From NCBI GenBank assembly GCA_937927975.1, contig CALEZT010000127.1:5702-69701 (forward strand): DNA of 64,000 nucleotides, read 5' to 3'. Within the stretch, counting starts at the first letter, position 1, and every line of letters starts with the position of its first letter. The notes under the pieces were generated by a model, which did no database searches, had not been told where the DNA came from, and saw only the letters and a program-made list of their open reading frames with translations. This document shows positions 41,692 to 50,888 of the stretch, one piece after another. Position numbers and translations under genes: made by a program. The DNA is from an uncultured Phycisphaerales bacterium. GTDB lineage: Bacteria > Planctomycetota > Phycisphaerae > Sedimentisphaerales > Anaerobacaceae.

Positions 41692-44643
41692 CTACTGCCC
41701 GCCGACGGGCCGGCCGAAGGCGATATCGTCGATATAGAGTATGCCGCCGCCGCCCTGGACCGGGTTGCTCTTGCTGCCGGCGCCGAGGTACAGCTTCTTC
41801 ACCGACTTGAGGTTCACGCCCGTCAGACTGCTGAACGGAATCTTCCACTGCGTCCACTCGGCCGACGTCGCCGCCGTGGCGTTCGTCGCCGTGGCGGTCT
41901 TGTTCGTGCTGTCCTGCACCGTCACGTACACGCTCGTCGGACTGTTCGCAGGCTGCGGATCGTTCCCGATCGCCTGAACCTGCCACGAAGCGCCCGTCAC
42001 ATTGCCGGTGATCGAAACCCCCGACATCACCGCGGTCGTCGTCGCCGCCACGTTGTGGCTGGTCACGCACAGACCCACGTACACCGGGTTGCTCATCACC
42101 ACTGTCGTCGAACCCACCGTCCCGTCCGCGGCCTTGAGGTCCGTCCACGTCGTGCCGTCGGCCGAATACTGCGCCGTGAAGACGTCGCCCTTGCGGGTCA
42201 GCTTCACCCACTGAGGAGCTGTGACGCCTGCGGTCGCGGGTATGCTCGCCGCCGCGGCTGCGGTCGTCGCACGCCAGCCCAGGGAAACCCCGCTGCCGAA
42301 CGACTGGATGAAGTACACGAACTTCGAATCTTCATCCAGGCTCTGGCGGATCATCACGCCCGCCTTGGCCCAGACGTTCGTGTTCACCAGGCTCTCGACC
42401 TTCACCACGATCGAGCCGTCGCCTGTGAGCGTCTTGAACGCGTAGCGGAAATCGTCGGCCGTGCCCCAGATGTCCGTGCCCGCCGCGCTCATCGTGATCG
42501 TGTCGCCGGTCTCGACGAAGGCCGCCGGAGCGCCGCGGACCCACAGACTCAGCGTATCGGCGCCGTGGGTCGTCCAGTTCTGCGCGGGGACGAATTCCCG
42601 CTCGGCCTCGCTGTAGAACGGAGCCTCGGCGTTGCGGTACTCGAACGGCATCGACTGCTTGCCGCCGTAGACGATCGTCCGCTCCGCGAACGGAGCCTCC
42701 ATGTACCCCACGAGCGAACCGTTCGTGCCGCTGGTCAGACCGTCGACCCAGGTCTCGTAGATCCGGCTGCCCTCCTCGTCCGTGTAGGACTCGATATCGT
42801 CGATCACCTCGTACTCGCGGGTCGTGAAACTCCAGACCAGGCCCTCGTAGAGCGCCGGGTCCATCGCGTCATTGACCTCGTCAACCTTCCAGAAATAGGT
42901 GGTCCCGAAGTTCAGCGGGCCGGGATCGTAACCATGGTCGGCGACCACTTGGGCCGACACGCTCCCGCCGGCTACGGCATCGGCATCGACGCCGAAGAAC
43001 ACTCGGTGCGAAGCGGCCTCGCGTCCGGGCCGCCAATCGAGTCGGACGTCCACGTCAACGTTCGTCGCCCCCGACGCCGGCTGAGGGAGCCTGGCTCGGA
43101 CAGGAATGAAGGAGAACCGGACTTCGCTCAGACCGGCCGCGGGCAGACCGCCCCAGGTGCTGTTGATCGTCAGCTTGACGTACCGGGCCACGGCTCCGCC
43201 GAAATTGACGATCGTGTTCGCAGCATAACTCGCCGCGCCCGGCGCCCGCGCGAACTCGGGAACATCGGGCACCGCCGTCCATGCCTGGCCGTCCGTCGAG
43301 GTCTCAACCGTGACGTCCTTGGCGCCAAAGCCGAGAATGCTTTCGAGCATCTGATTCGAGTTCCAAACCGTCATCTCGTACAGCTTGTAGACGTCGTCAA
43401 ACTCGTATTGGATCCAGTTCGGCGCTGTACCGGCGCTGACCCACATCGCCGCGTCGTCGGTGCCGTGTCGATCCCCGGTCATTCCGGAATTGTCGATGGT
43501 CTTCTCCGGACCCAAACCGGGCTGGGAACTGGAGGCTGTGGCCTTCACAGGGGTCACCCGATAGCCGAAAGGCTCTACCGAGAAACTCCAGACGGAGCCT
43601 TTGAAGATCGCATCGCTCGGCGGAGCATTGACCTCGTCGACGCGCCAATAATAGGTCTTGCCGTATTCGAGAACGCCGGGCGGATCGTATGTGTTCGCGT
43701 CGTGAGCCTGGCTGACCAGCACACCTTTCGAATCGCTCCGACTGGCCGCGTCGACGTCCGCCGACGAGGTCCCCAGGTACACATCGTGCGTACCGGCATA
43801 CCCTCCCGGCTTCCAGCTCAACACGACGTCGCGAGGCACGTCGGCCGTTCCGCTGGACGGGAACGGGCGATACGCGAACAGCGGCGCCAGACCCGGCAAC
43901 ACCGGCGCGGTGTCCGTCGTCCACGTGGCGCCGACGATCGTGCCGTTATGCGGAATGGACGAGCTGTCGAAGACCGTCGTCCCCTGCCCCTCGTCGAACC
44001 TCCAGTAGCCGACCAGCCCGGCCTCGGTGCCGCGGAGCTCGTGGCCCATGCTCTCCTGGATCTGGCTGACGCTGAGGGCGTGATTCCAGATACGGACCTC
44101 GTCAATGATGCCGGGGACGAACCGGGCGTTGCTGGTGTTGCAGCCGATGCGAATCATGTTGGAAACGCTCAGTCCGGCGATCGAGGCCGGCACGTCGTTG
44201 CGAGAGCCTTCTTCCACGCCGTCCACCACGATGGAGATCTTCGTCCCCTCTTTGACGTACGCCACGTGATGCCAGGAGCCGGCGACGCTCGTCTTGCCGG
44301 TGGCCGACCAAACGCCGACGCCGTCCGCCTGGGTCTGGTATCGCGACACCGGGATTGCGCTGTTCTGCAGACTCAGGTGGAACCCGACCCGGTTGGCCGC
44401 GGCGCCCCAGTAGCTGTTCGAAATCACCACGCGAGTGTCGTTCACCCACGGCGTGTCGGCCTTCACCCAGGCCGACATCGTGATGTCCTCCGAAACGAGG
44501 GCCGTCGCGATGTCCACGCGGTTGCTCGTTCCGTTGAACTTCAGCGCGGCGTCATTGGCGACGCAGACGCCGGACAGGGCTGCAAACACGCTGCACACCA
44601 CCGCCAGAAATACACCCAACCTGAATTTCCTGATCTGATACAT
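41692..44643 (-). CDS. giant secreted LamG/Fn3/discoidin modular protein 5
   Basis: A 983-residue exported protein. ATG 44643 is chosen because AAAGGGAT lies just upstream. Modules: signal peptide (about 1-30); LamG (about 31-220, ALKFNGTSNRVDIATALVSE to IWNHALSVSQIQESM) with a second short WRFDEGQGTTVFDSSSIPHN strand pair after it; Fn3-like repeat (about 290-375, YYWRVDEVNAPPSDAIFKGS); discoidin domain (about 380-530); second Fn3-like repeat (about 535-620); IESYTDEEGSRIYETW jelly roll (about 625-980) with the nested DUF1349-like domain (about 725-890). The last ~380 codons are almost base-for-base the same as those of protein 6, whereas the front two-thirds differ. It is probably an extracellular sugar-binding or adhesive protein. 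Confidence 0.9.
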   Translation of the reverse strand: MYQIRKFRLGVFLAVVCSVFAALSGVCVANDAALKFNGTSNRVDIATALVSEDITMSAWVKADTPWVNDTRVVISNSYWGAAANRVGFHLSLQNSAIPVSRYQTQADGVGVWSATGKTSVAGSWHHVAYVKEGTKISIVVDGVEEGSRNDVPASIAGLSVSNMIRIGCNTSNARFVPGIIDEVRIWNHALSVSQIQESMGHELRGTEAGLVGYWRFDEGQGTTVFDSSSIPHNGTIVGATWTTDTAPVLPGLAPLFAYRPFPSSGTADVPRDVVLSWKPGGYAGTHDVYLGTSSADVDAASRSDSKGVLVSQAHDANTYDPPGVLEYGKTYYWRVDEVNAPPSDAIFKGSVWSFSVEPFGYRVTPVKATASSSQPGLGPEKTIDNSGMTGDRHGTDDAAMWVSAGTAPNWIQYEFDDVYKLYEMTVWNSNQMLESILGFGAKDVTVETSTDGQAWTAVPDVPEFARAPGAASYAANTIVNFGGAVARYVKLTINSTWGGLPAAGLSEVRFSFIPVRARLPQPASGATNVDVDVRLDWRPGREAASHRVFFGVDADAVAGGSVSAQVVADHGYDPGPLNFGTTYFWKVDEVNDAMDPALYEGLVWSFTTREYEVIDDIESYTDEEGSRIYETWVDGLTSGTNGSLVGYMEAPFAERTIVYGGKQSMPFEYRNAEAPFYSEAEREFVPAQNWTTHGADTLSLWVRGAPAAFVETGDTITMSAAGTDIWGTADDFRYAFKTLTGDGSIVVKVESLVNTNVWAKAGVMIRQSLDEDSKFVYFIQSFGSGVSLGWRATTAAAAASIPATAGVTAPQWVKLTRKGDVFTAQYSADGTTWTDLKAADGTVGSTTVVMSNPVYVGLCVTSHNVAATTTAVMSGVSITGNVTGASWQVQAIGNDPQPANSPTSVYVTVQDSTNKTATATNATAATSAEWTQWKIPFSSLTGVNLKSVKKLYLGAGSKSNPVQGGGGILYIDDIAFGRPVGGQ
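41708..42837 (-). repeat. copy A of a 1.13-kb near-identical direct repeat
   Basis: It matches 44712-45841 (offset 3004) with a single difference seen by eye, at 41734/44738. It spans the 3' ends of modular genes 5 and 6, from the start of the jelly-roll domain nearly to the stop codon. Identity ends abruptly at both edges. Confidence 0.93.
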
Positions 44644-44701
44644 TATCATCCCTTTCACAAGAGAGCCTCTTCGGATCTCTTTTCGTGCTCATTTCCCCGA
44701 C

Positions 44702-47623
44702 TCACTGCGCCGGCCGGCCGAAGGCGATATCGTCGATGTAGAGTATGCCGCCGCCGCCCTGGACCGGGTTGCTCTTGCTGCCGGCGCCGAGGTACAGCTT
44801 CTTCACCGACTTGAGGTTCACGCCCGTCAGACTGCTGAACGGAATCTTCCACTGCGTCCACTCGGCCGACGTCGCCGCCGTGGCGTTCGTCGCCGTGGCG
44901 GTCTTGTTCGTGCTGTCCTGCACCGTCACGTACACGCTCGTCGGACTGTTCGCAGGCTGCGGATCGTTCCCGATCGCCTGAACCTGCCACGAAGCGCCCG
45001 TCACATTGCCGGTGATCGAAACCCCCGACATCACCGCGGTCGTCGTCGCCGCCACGTTGTGGCTGGTCACGCACAGACCCACGTACACCGGGTTGCTCAT
45101 CACCACTGTCGTCGAACCCACCGTCCCGTCCGCGGCCTTGAGGTCCGTCCACGTCGTGCCGTCGGCCGAATACTGCGCCGTGAAGACGTCGCCCTTGCGG
45201 GTCAGCTTCACCCACTGAGGAGCTGTGACGCCTGCGGTCGCGGGTATGCTCGCCGCCGCGGCTGCGGTCGTCGCACGCCAGCCCAGGGAAACCCCGCTGC
45301 CGAACGACTGGATGAAGTACACGAACTTCGAATCTTCATCCAGGCTCTGGCGGATCATCACGCCCGCCTTGGCCCAGACGTTCGTGTTCACCAGGCTCTC
45401 GACCTTCACCACGATCGAGCCGTCGCCTGTGAGCGTCTTGAACGCGTAGCGGAAATCGTCGGCCGTGCCCCAGATGTCCGTGCCCGCCGCGCTCATCGTG
45501 ATCGTGTCGCCGGTCTCGACGAAGGCCGCCGGAGCGCCGCGGACCCACAGACTCAGCGTATCGGCGCCGTGGGTCGTCCAGTTCTGCGCGGGGACGAATT
45601 CCCGCTCGGCCTCGCTGTAGAACGGAGCCTCGGCGTTGCGGTACTCGAACGGCATCGACTGCTTGCCGCCGTAGACGATCGTCCGCTCCGCGAACGGAGC
45701 CTCCATGTACCCCACGAGCGAACCGTTCGTGCCGCTGGTCAGACCGTCGACCCAGGTCTCGTAGATCCGGCTGCCCTCCTCGTCCGTGTAGGACTCGATA
45801 TCGTCGATCACCTCGTACTCGCGGGTCGTGAAACTCCAGACGTCGCTTTCCCAGACGCTGGGGGTCGCAGCCTCGTTGACCTCGACGACCTTCCAGTAGT
45901 ACGTGGTCCCGAATGTCAGATCGCCGGCTTCGAAACGAGCGTCGGCCATGGTCTGAACAGGAGCCGTCCCGTCGGCGACAGCCTGCCGATCGGTCCCGAA
46001 GTAGACCTCATGAGAGACCGCTTCGCGCCCGGAGCGCCAGGAAAGCGTCCCATCGACAGATGCGCCCGTTGCGGCCTCGGCCGGAACCGGGGCGCTTGGC
46101 TCGACTGGAATCGAGAGGAATCGAACCTCGCTCAGGCCGTACTGAGGCAGCATGCCGCCCCAGTTGCTGAGGATCGTGAGCTTGACGAACCTGGCGGTAA
46201 TCCCGCCCAGTTCGACCTCGTCGGCGGTGTGCGTCGCGGCGCCGCTGGCCCGAGCCACCTGGACGTCGCCCAGCGAAGTCCACTGGACGCCGTCCACAGA
46301 GTACTCGACGGCAGCTTCTTTGACGCCGAATCCCAGCACGGACTCCAGCATCTGATTGGAGTTCCAGACCAGGGCGCGGTCGAGTTTGTAGACCTTGTCG
46401 AACGCAAACTGAATCCAGGTGGGCTGCGGGCCGCCGCTGCCGCTGAGCCACATCGTGGTGGGCTCCGTCGAGTGCTGATCGGCGATCAAGCCGGAGCCAT
46501 CGACGGTCTTCTCAGGTCCCATGCCCGCGTTGAAACTCGACGCGGTGGCGGTGACACTCGATATCGGGTAGGAATAGGCCTCGGTCGTGAAGCTCCAGAC
46601 CTCGCCTCGATGCACGGTCGAGGGGGCCTCGACCTCGTCGATCCGCCAATAGTAGGTCGTGCCGAACGCCAGCGGTCCTTGCGGATCGAACTGCGTGGCG
46701 GTCTGGGCCTGCGCGACGAGAACGCCTCTGGGGCTGGTCCTCTCGGCGGCCATCACGTCCTCCAGGCTCGCGCCGAAGTAGACGTCGCGCGCGACGCCGA
46801 TCCCGCTGGCCGTCCAGGCCAGGACCACGTCGCGAGCCACATCCTTGGCCTTATTGGCCGGGGTGGGCGACTGCGCCTTGACCATCGAGGCGGGTGGAAT
46901 CTCGACAATCTGCTTCATCTCGTCGGCCGTGACCGCGCGGTTGTAGACCCTCGCTTCATCGAGCATGCCCGCGAAGGCCTCATACGGGGCGTTGCTGCCG
47001 TCGTTGCCGAAGTTGGCGACGGTGTGGAGGGCCGTCAGGCCGGAGTACGAACCGGTGGCGAGTTGGGCCCCATTATAATAGATGACGTAGGTCCCGTTGT
47101 TCCACGTGAAGGCCACGTGGAGCCATTCGTTCATCGGAAGCTCCACCATATCCGTCCTGGTGGTGTGCGAACCGCCGAGGCCGAAGTCCAGCCTTCGTGA
47201 AACGTTGGTGCCGTCCTGCATGTAGAGCTGGATACGGCTGTTGAACTGCGGCTGAGTCGTGTGGCCGAAGATGTACCGGCCGCTGGAGGCGGGCTGAGGA
47301 TCGGAGAGATACACCCACACGGAAACGGTTCCGGCGGTGACGGACATGCCTGTGGTCGGGAATTCCAGGCGGTCCCCGACGTCCCCGGTAGCCGGAGGCG
47401 CGAATGACAAGGCCCCGGCGTCGCGTCCTTCGACCCAAGTCAGGGAGGCGCCGATCAGCGTGCCGTGACGCTGATTGCCGGAAGAGTCAAAGGCGGTGGT
47501 CCCGCTCGTTTCGTCGAGCTTGAAGTAGCAGACCAAGCCATCATCGAGCCCGGCCTGCACGGGTGTGATCGCGCCGACGACAACGCCGAACGCACAAAGA
47601 ACGGTCAAGAGCCTTCCACGCAT
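44702..47623 (-). CDS. giant secreted LamG/Fn3/discoidin modular protein 6
   Basis: A 973-residue exported protein. ATG 47623 is chosen because GGAGGATGCT is directly upstream and it opens a signal peptide (RGRLLTVLCAFGVVVGAITP); the frame runs on upstream without merit. Modules: LamG (about 25-245, CYFKLDETSGTTAFDSSGNQ to VYNRAVTADEMKQIV); Fn3-like repeat (about 255-350, YYWRIDEVEAPSTVHRGEVW); discoidin domain (about 355-520, TATASSFNAGMGPEKTVDGS); second Fn3-like repeat (about 525-605); IESYTDEEGSRIYETW jelly roll (about 610-970) with the nested DUF1349-like domain. The 3' 1.13 kb is shared with protein 5. It is the first gene of the array in transcription direction. The stop is 59 bases from the start of protein 5, so the two are probably co-transcribed. 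Confidence 0.9.
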   Translation of the reverse strand: MRGRLLTVLCAFGVVVGAITPVQAGLDDGLVCYFKLDETSGTTAFDSSGNQRHGTLIGASLTWVEGRDAGALSFAPPATGDVGDRLEFPTTGMSVTAGTVSVWVYLSDPQPASSGRYIFGHTTQPQFNSRIQLYMQDGTNVSRRLDFGLGGSHTTRTDMVELPMNEWLHVAFTWNNGTYVIYYNGAQLATGSYSGLTALHTVANFGNDGSNAPYEAFAGMLDEARVYNRAVTADEMKQIVEIPPASMVKAQSPTPANKAKDVARDVVLAWTASGIGVARDVYFGASLEDVMAAERTSPRGVLVAQAQTATQFDPQGPLAFGTTYYWRIDEVEAPSTVHRGEVWSFTTEAYSYPISSVTATASSFNAGMGPEKTVDGSGLIADQHSTEPTTMWLSGSGGPQPTWIQFAFDKVYKLDRALVWNSNQMLESVLGFGVKEAAVEYSVDGVQWTSLGDVQVARASGAATHTADEVELGGITARFVKLTILSNWGGMLPQYGLSEVRFLSIPVEPSAPVPAEAATGASVDGTLSWRSGREAVSHEVYFGTDRQAVADGTAPVQTMADARFEAGDLTFGTTYYWKVVEVNEAATPSVWESDVWSFTTREYEVIDDIESYTDEEGSRIYETWVDGLTSGTNGSLVGYMEAPFAERTIVYGGKQSMPFEYRNAEAPFYSEAEREFVPAQNWTTHGADTLSLWVRGAPAAFVETGDTITMSAAGTDIWGTADDFRYAFKTLTGDGSIVVKVESLVNTNVWAKAGVMIRQSLDEDSKFVYFIQSFGSGVSLGWRATTAAAAASIPATAGVTAPQWVKLTRKGDVFTAQYSADGTTWTDLKAADGTVGSTTVVMSNPVYVGLCVTSHNVAATTTAVMSGVSITGNVTGASWQVQAIGNDPQPANSPTSVYVTVQDSTNKTATATNATAATSAEWTQWKIPFSSLTGVNLKSVKKLYLGAGSKSNPVQGGGGILYIDDIAFGRPAQ
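44712..45841 (-). repeat. copy B of a 1.13-kb near-identical direct repeat
   Basis: Second copy of the segment at 41708-42837, in the same orientation. See copy A for the comparison. Confidence 0.93.
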
Positions 47624-48512
47624 AGCATCCTCCATTCCCAAAAACCCTGCGGGGACCGCGCGGCAAGACTCCGGCCCCGCACATTCAATGATTCTCCGTC
47701 GCCGGCCGACCGGTCCGCAGCCAAACCGATCTCGGACGACAGCACTTGTTCCCGATTCAACCGATGACGGTCGCGCCAGGCGGGCGTCCACCGATGGCAA
47801 CGCGATCGAGATCAAGCTCTTTCCTAGCAAAGAGATGCGCGAAATCGATCGATAGCGATGCAATTGGGGACAGAGAAGATTCTGATGTGACGCGCCAGCC
47901 TGCCGAACCACCTCCTTCCTCTCGGCATCCACCAGCCACGATCTACCGTTTTGACCATGCAGACGTCGGAAATGGTCGTGCTAAGGCTTCACCATCCGAC
48001 CGAAGTCCACATAGACCCTGCTCCACACGTGCGGAAGCCTTCGACAAATCCCACACACAAGGCTTCCACCACCTGGGTTATTTCGGAATCATTGCAGACC
48101 CAAATAACCATTTTCCGTTATACCAGATCACCACTCGTTGTTTCAAGCGAAATTTCGAACGTCTGCGGCCGGCAAATCGATCGCCAGGGGCAAGCAAATG
48201 CGTCGTCCGCCCCGGGAGGTCCATCTCTACCACATATAATGAAAGGAGTTCTTATAGGACCTGTAGCGAATACGGTCGATCCGTGCCAAGACAACCGCCA
48301 GAACATCGGAGACTCCCAGAAAATACAGACTCATGACCCATACACCCGATTCACTCCATCTTATCTATTTTCACTCAAGTTTTCAAAAACCAGCCTCCGA
48401 TACAACACTTGTCAAGATGACAGATTACCCATCTTGACTCGAAAGTGAATATACGATGTTACGCAGGTTCAAAGGTCGGCACAACAACATAAGGATGGAC
48501 AAGGAGACTCGA
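47624..48512. other. 889-base region with no convincing gene
   Basis: The longest gene-free stretch. It holds the upstream region of modular protein 6 and of the B12-binding protein. Composition shifts toward A+T around 48030-48480. Open frames here (for example 47746-48336 and 47951-48448 on the + strand) have no ribosome site at a good start or no family-like composition. A GAAAGGAG sequence at 48240-48247 is not followed by a convincing frame. Promoters for the modular gene array probably lie in its left part, but I cannot point to one. Confidence 0.5.
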
Positions 48513-49238
48513 ATGGTTAAGGAAGAAACACTGGCCCGTTATCTCGAAGCCCTGCTCCAGGGGGACCGCAGCACCTGCCGCTCCGTCATTGAGGAGACGA
48601 TGCAGCGAGGCGTGCCGGCCAACTCCATCTACCTGCACCTGATCTGGCCGGTGATGGCCGAGATCGAACGGCTGTCGAGAACGGACCGCATCACGTCCGT
48701 CCAGGAGCACATGGCGACCCGCATCAACCGAACGATCGTGGACCAACTCCAGAACAAGCTGCCCCGCCGGCCTGCAAAGCACAAGAAAGTCGCCGTCTGC
48801 TGCTCCCGCGAGGAACTCCAGGAACTCGGCGCCCAGATGATCGCCGACCTGTTCGAGAGCGACGGCTGGCAGGTTCGCTTCCTCGGCGGCGGCCTTTCCA
48901 ACGACGACATCTTCGGCTACATCAACGAGTACGCCCCCGACGTGCTGCTGGTCTACGGGACCACGCCCAAGCAGGCGCCGGACATCCGTCGGCTCATCGA
49001 TCATGTCCGGTCCGTCAACGCCTGGCCGGAGATGCGGATCATCGTTTCCGGCGGCCTGTTCAACCGCGCCGAGGGCCTGTGGGAAGAGATCGGCGCCGAC
49101 GGCTTTGCCGCCACGGCCGCCGAGGTGCTGCATGTGGTCACCGAAGAGCAGCCGGCCCCTGCGACCGACCGTCGGACGGTCAACCGCCGCAAGAGAAGAC
49201 AGCAGGCCGCAGCACAGGAAGCGGTCCTGGCGGAATAG
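48513..49238 (+). CDS. cobalamin-binding-domain (B12-binding) protein
   Basis: A 241-residue cytoplasmic protein. ATG 48513 has AAGGAG 6 bases upstream; ATG 48495 is an alternative. Residues ~1-80 are a helical cap (LARYLEALLQGDRSTCRSVI, then SVQEHMATRINRTIVDQL) like the B12-binding-2 module. Residues ~90-210 are the Rossmann-like B12-binding domain: KVAVCCSREELQELGAQMIA, GWQVRFLGGGLSNDDI, APDVLLVYG, IIVSGGLFN and IGADGFAATAAEVL. In B12-dependent sensors the loop reads x-x-H-x-x-G; here the histidine position is Gln103 (QELG), so the lower cobalt ligand seems missing. There is no DNA-binding or enzyme domain, only a basic C-terminal tail. It is probably a sensor or partner protein. It converges with cimA. 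Confidence 0.85.
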   Translation: MVKEETLARYLEALLQGDRSTCRSVIEETMQRGVPANSIYLHLIWPVMAEIERLSRTDRITSVQEHMATRINRTIVDQLQNKLPRRPAKHKKVAVCCSREELQELGAQMIADLFESDGWQVRFLGGGLSNDDIFGYINEYAPDVLLVYGTTPKQAPDIRRLIDHVRSVNAWPEMRIIVSGGLFNRAEGLWEEIGADGFAATAAEVLHVVTEEQPAPATDRRTVNRRKRRQQAAAQEAVLAE

Positions 49239-49277
49239 AAATTCACGACGCGTCCCATGGGTCCTATCCGTCCTATT

Positions 49278-49318
49278 CGTCCCATAGGACTGATGGGACC
49301 CATAGGACCTATGGGACG
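49278..49318. terminator. inverted repeat between convergent genes, possible bidirectional terminator
   Basis: CGTCCCATAGG (49278-49288) is the exact inverse complement of CCTATGGGACG (49308-49318). The area around (49250-49318) is a run of imperfect 9-10-base units of the CCCATAGGAC/GTCCTATGGG type. There is no T tract, so the terminator reading is uncertain; it may be a dispersed short-repeat cluster. Confidence 0.4.
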
Positions 49319-49325
49319 CTCTCCG

Positions 49326-50888
49326 CTAAGACACGGGCTTGTGGATCTTGTACTCGACGCTGTCGACCAGCGCCAGCCAGCTTGCCTCGATGACGTTCTC
49401 CGAGACGCCCACCGTGCCCCACAGGGACTGCTTGTCCCGCGATTCGATCACGACGCGGACGCGGGCTGCGGTGCCCGCCTTGCCGTTGACGACGCGGACC
49501 TTGTAGTCGATCAGACGCATCTCCCGAATGCACGGGTAGAAGTTCTCGAGCGACTTCCGCAGCGCCGCGTCCAAGGCATTGACCGGGCCGTCCCCTTCGC
49601 CGACCACGTGCTCGAACCGATCGCCGACCTTCAGCTTGACGGTCGCCTCGGTGACGATCTCGCCGCTCTGGCGTTTCTCCACATCCACGTGGTATTTGAT
49701 CAGTTCGAACGACGGCTTGAACTCGCCCAGGACCTTCTTGATCAACAGATCGAAGCTCGCGTTGGCGGCCTCGAACTGGTAGCCCTCGCTCTCCAGCTCC
49801 TGCACCCGCGCCAGAATCTTGCGGGCGAGCTTGGGGTCCTGGGCCAGCTTGGCCTTCTCCATCTCCGCCAGAACGTTCGACTTGCCGCTGAGCTCGGAGA
49901 TCAGGAACCGTCGCTCGTTGCCGACGAGCGCCGGATCGATGTGCTCGTACGTGCGCTTGCTCTTTCGCAGCGCGTCGACATGCAGACCCGCCTTGTGGGC
50001 GAAGGCGCTGGCCCCGACGTAGGGCAGGCTCGTCACCGGCGCCAGGTTGCTGATCTCATAGACGAACCGCGACGTCTCCGTCAGCAGCCGCATCTTTTCA
50101 GGGGTCAGGGCCTCGTAGCCCATCTTGAGAGCCAGATTGGGAACGATCGAGCACAGATCCGCGTTGCCCGTCCGCTCGCCCATCCCGTTGATCGTGCCCT
50201 GCACCTGCCGGGCTCCCGCGCGGACCGCGGCCAGCGAGTTGGCGATCGCACAACCCGAATCGTTGTGCGTGTGGATGCCGACGACGAGCGTGCCGAACGT
50301 CTTGCAGACCTCCTGCGTGATCTCGAAAATCCGCTCCGGCAGCGAGCCGCCGTTGGTGTCGCACAGCACCAGGGCGTCCGCTCCGCCTTCCGCGGCCGCC
50401 TGGAGCACCTTCATCGTGTACTCGGGGTTCTCCTTGTACCCGTCGAAGAAGTGCTCGGCGTCGAAGATCGTCTCAATGCCCTTGCCCTTGAGGTATCGCA
50501 CGGACTCCGTGCAGATCTTGAGGTTCTCCTCGAGCGAGCAGCCGAGCACCTCCCGCACGTGCAGGTCCCAGGTCTTGCCGACGATGGTCGCCGCCGGGGC
50601 CTTCGTGCTCACGATCGAACCGAGCGACACGTCGTTATCCACGGTGCAGTCGGCCCGCCGGGTGCTGCCGAAGGCCGAAATCCTGGAGTTCTTCAGGCCC
50701 AGTTTGGCCACCTCCAGAAAGAACTGCATCTCCTTGGGGTTGGAGGCTGCATAGCCGCCTTCGATGTAATCCATCCCCAGACCATCGAGCCACTTGGCGA
50801 TCGAGAGCTTGTCCTCCAGCGAGAAGCTGACGCCCTCGGCCTGCATCCCATCGCGCAACGTCGTATCGTAAACCGCAACTCTTGCCAT
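49326..50888 (-). CDS. cimA: citramalate synthase
   Basis: A 520-residue enzyme of the alpha-isopropylmalate/homocitrate synthase family, closest to citramalate synthase, which joins acetyl-CoA and pyruvate to make (R)-citramalate, the first step of the pyruvate route to isoleucine. ATG 50888 begins the barrel strand RVAYDTTLRDG-type motif (RVAVYDTTLRDGMQAEGVSF). Other signatures: YIEGGYAASNPKEMQFF, EHFFDGYKENPEYTMKVL, LCDTNGGSLPERI, GIHTHNDSGCAIANSL, GTINGMGERTGNADLCSIVP and VGASAFAHKAGLHVDA. The C-terminal leucine-binding-like regulatory domain spans about 390-520 and contains GEGDGPVNALDAAL. The EHFFDGYK and GGSLPE forms separate it from LeuA. It is a single gene; no other isoleucine genes are adjacent. 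Confidence 0.93.
   Translation of the reverse strand: MARVAVYDTTLRDGMQAEGVSFSLEDKLSIAKWLDGLGMDYIEGGYAASNPKEMQFFLEVAKLGLKNSRISAFGSTRRADCTVDNDVSLGSIVSTKAPAATIVGKTWDLHVREVLGCSLEENLKICTESVRYLKGKGIETIFDAEHFFDGYKENPEYTMKVLQAAAEGGADALVLCDTNGGSLPERIFEITQEVCKTFGTLVVGIHTHNDSGCAIANSLAAVRAGARQVQGTINGMGERTGNADLCSIVPNLALKMGYEALTPEKMRLLTETSRFVYEISNLAPVTSLPYVGASAFAHKAGLHVDALRKSKRTYEHIDPALVGNERRFLISELSGKSNVLAEMEKAKLAQDPKLARKILARVQELESEGYQFEAANASFDLLIKKVLGEFKPSFELIKYHVDVEKRQSGEIVTEATVKLKVGDRFEHVVGEGDGPVNALDAALRKSLENFYPCIREMRLIDYKVRVVNGKAGTAARVRVVIESRDKQSLWGTVGVSENVIEASWLALVDSVEYKIHKPVS

Noticed and set aside
41536..44814. A 1092-residue + strand open frame, longer than most genes here
   Set aside because: It is antisense to the LamG modular protein 5 and mirrors its codon pattern; it is Arg/His/Asp-rich without any domain, and the minus-strand frame has clear LamG, discoidin and Fn3-like modules, a ribosome site and a signal peptide.
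47951..48448. A 165-residue + strand frame with a GAAAGGAG sequence inside
   Set aside because: No family-like composition; the putative site is followed by a short frame with many rare codons and no recognisable motif.
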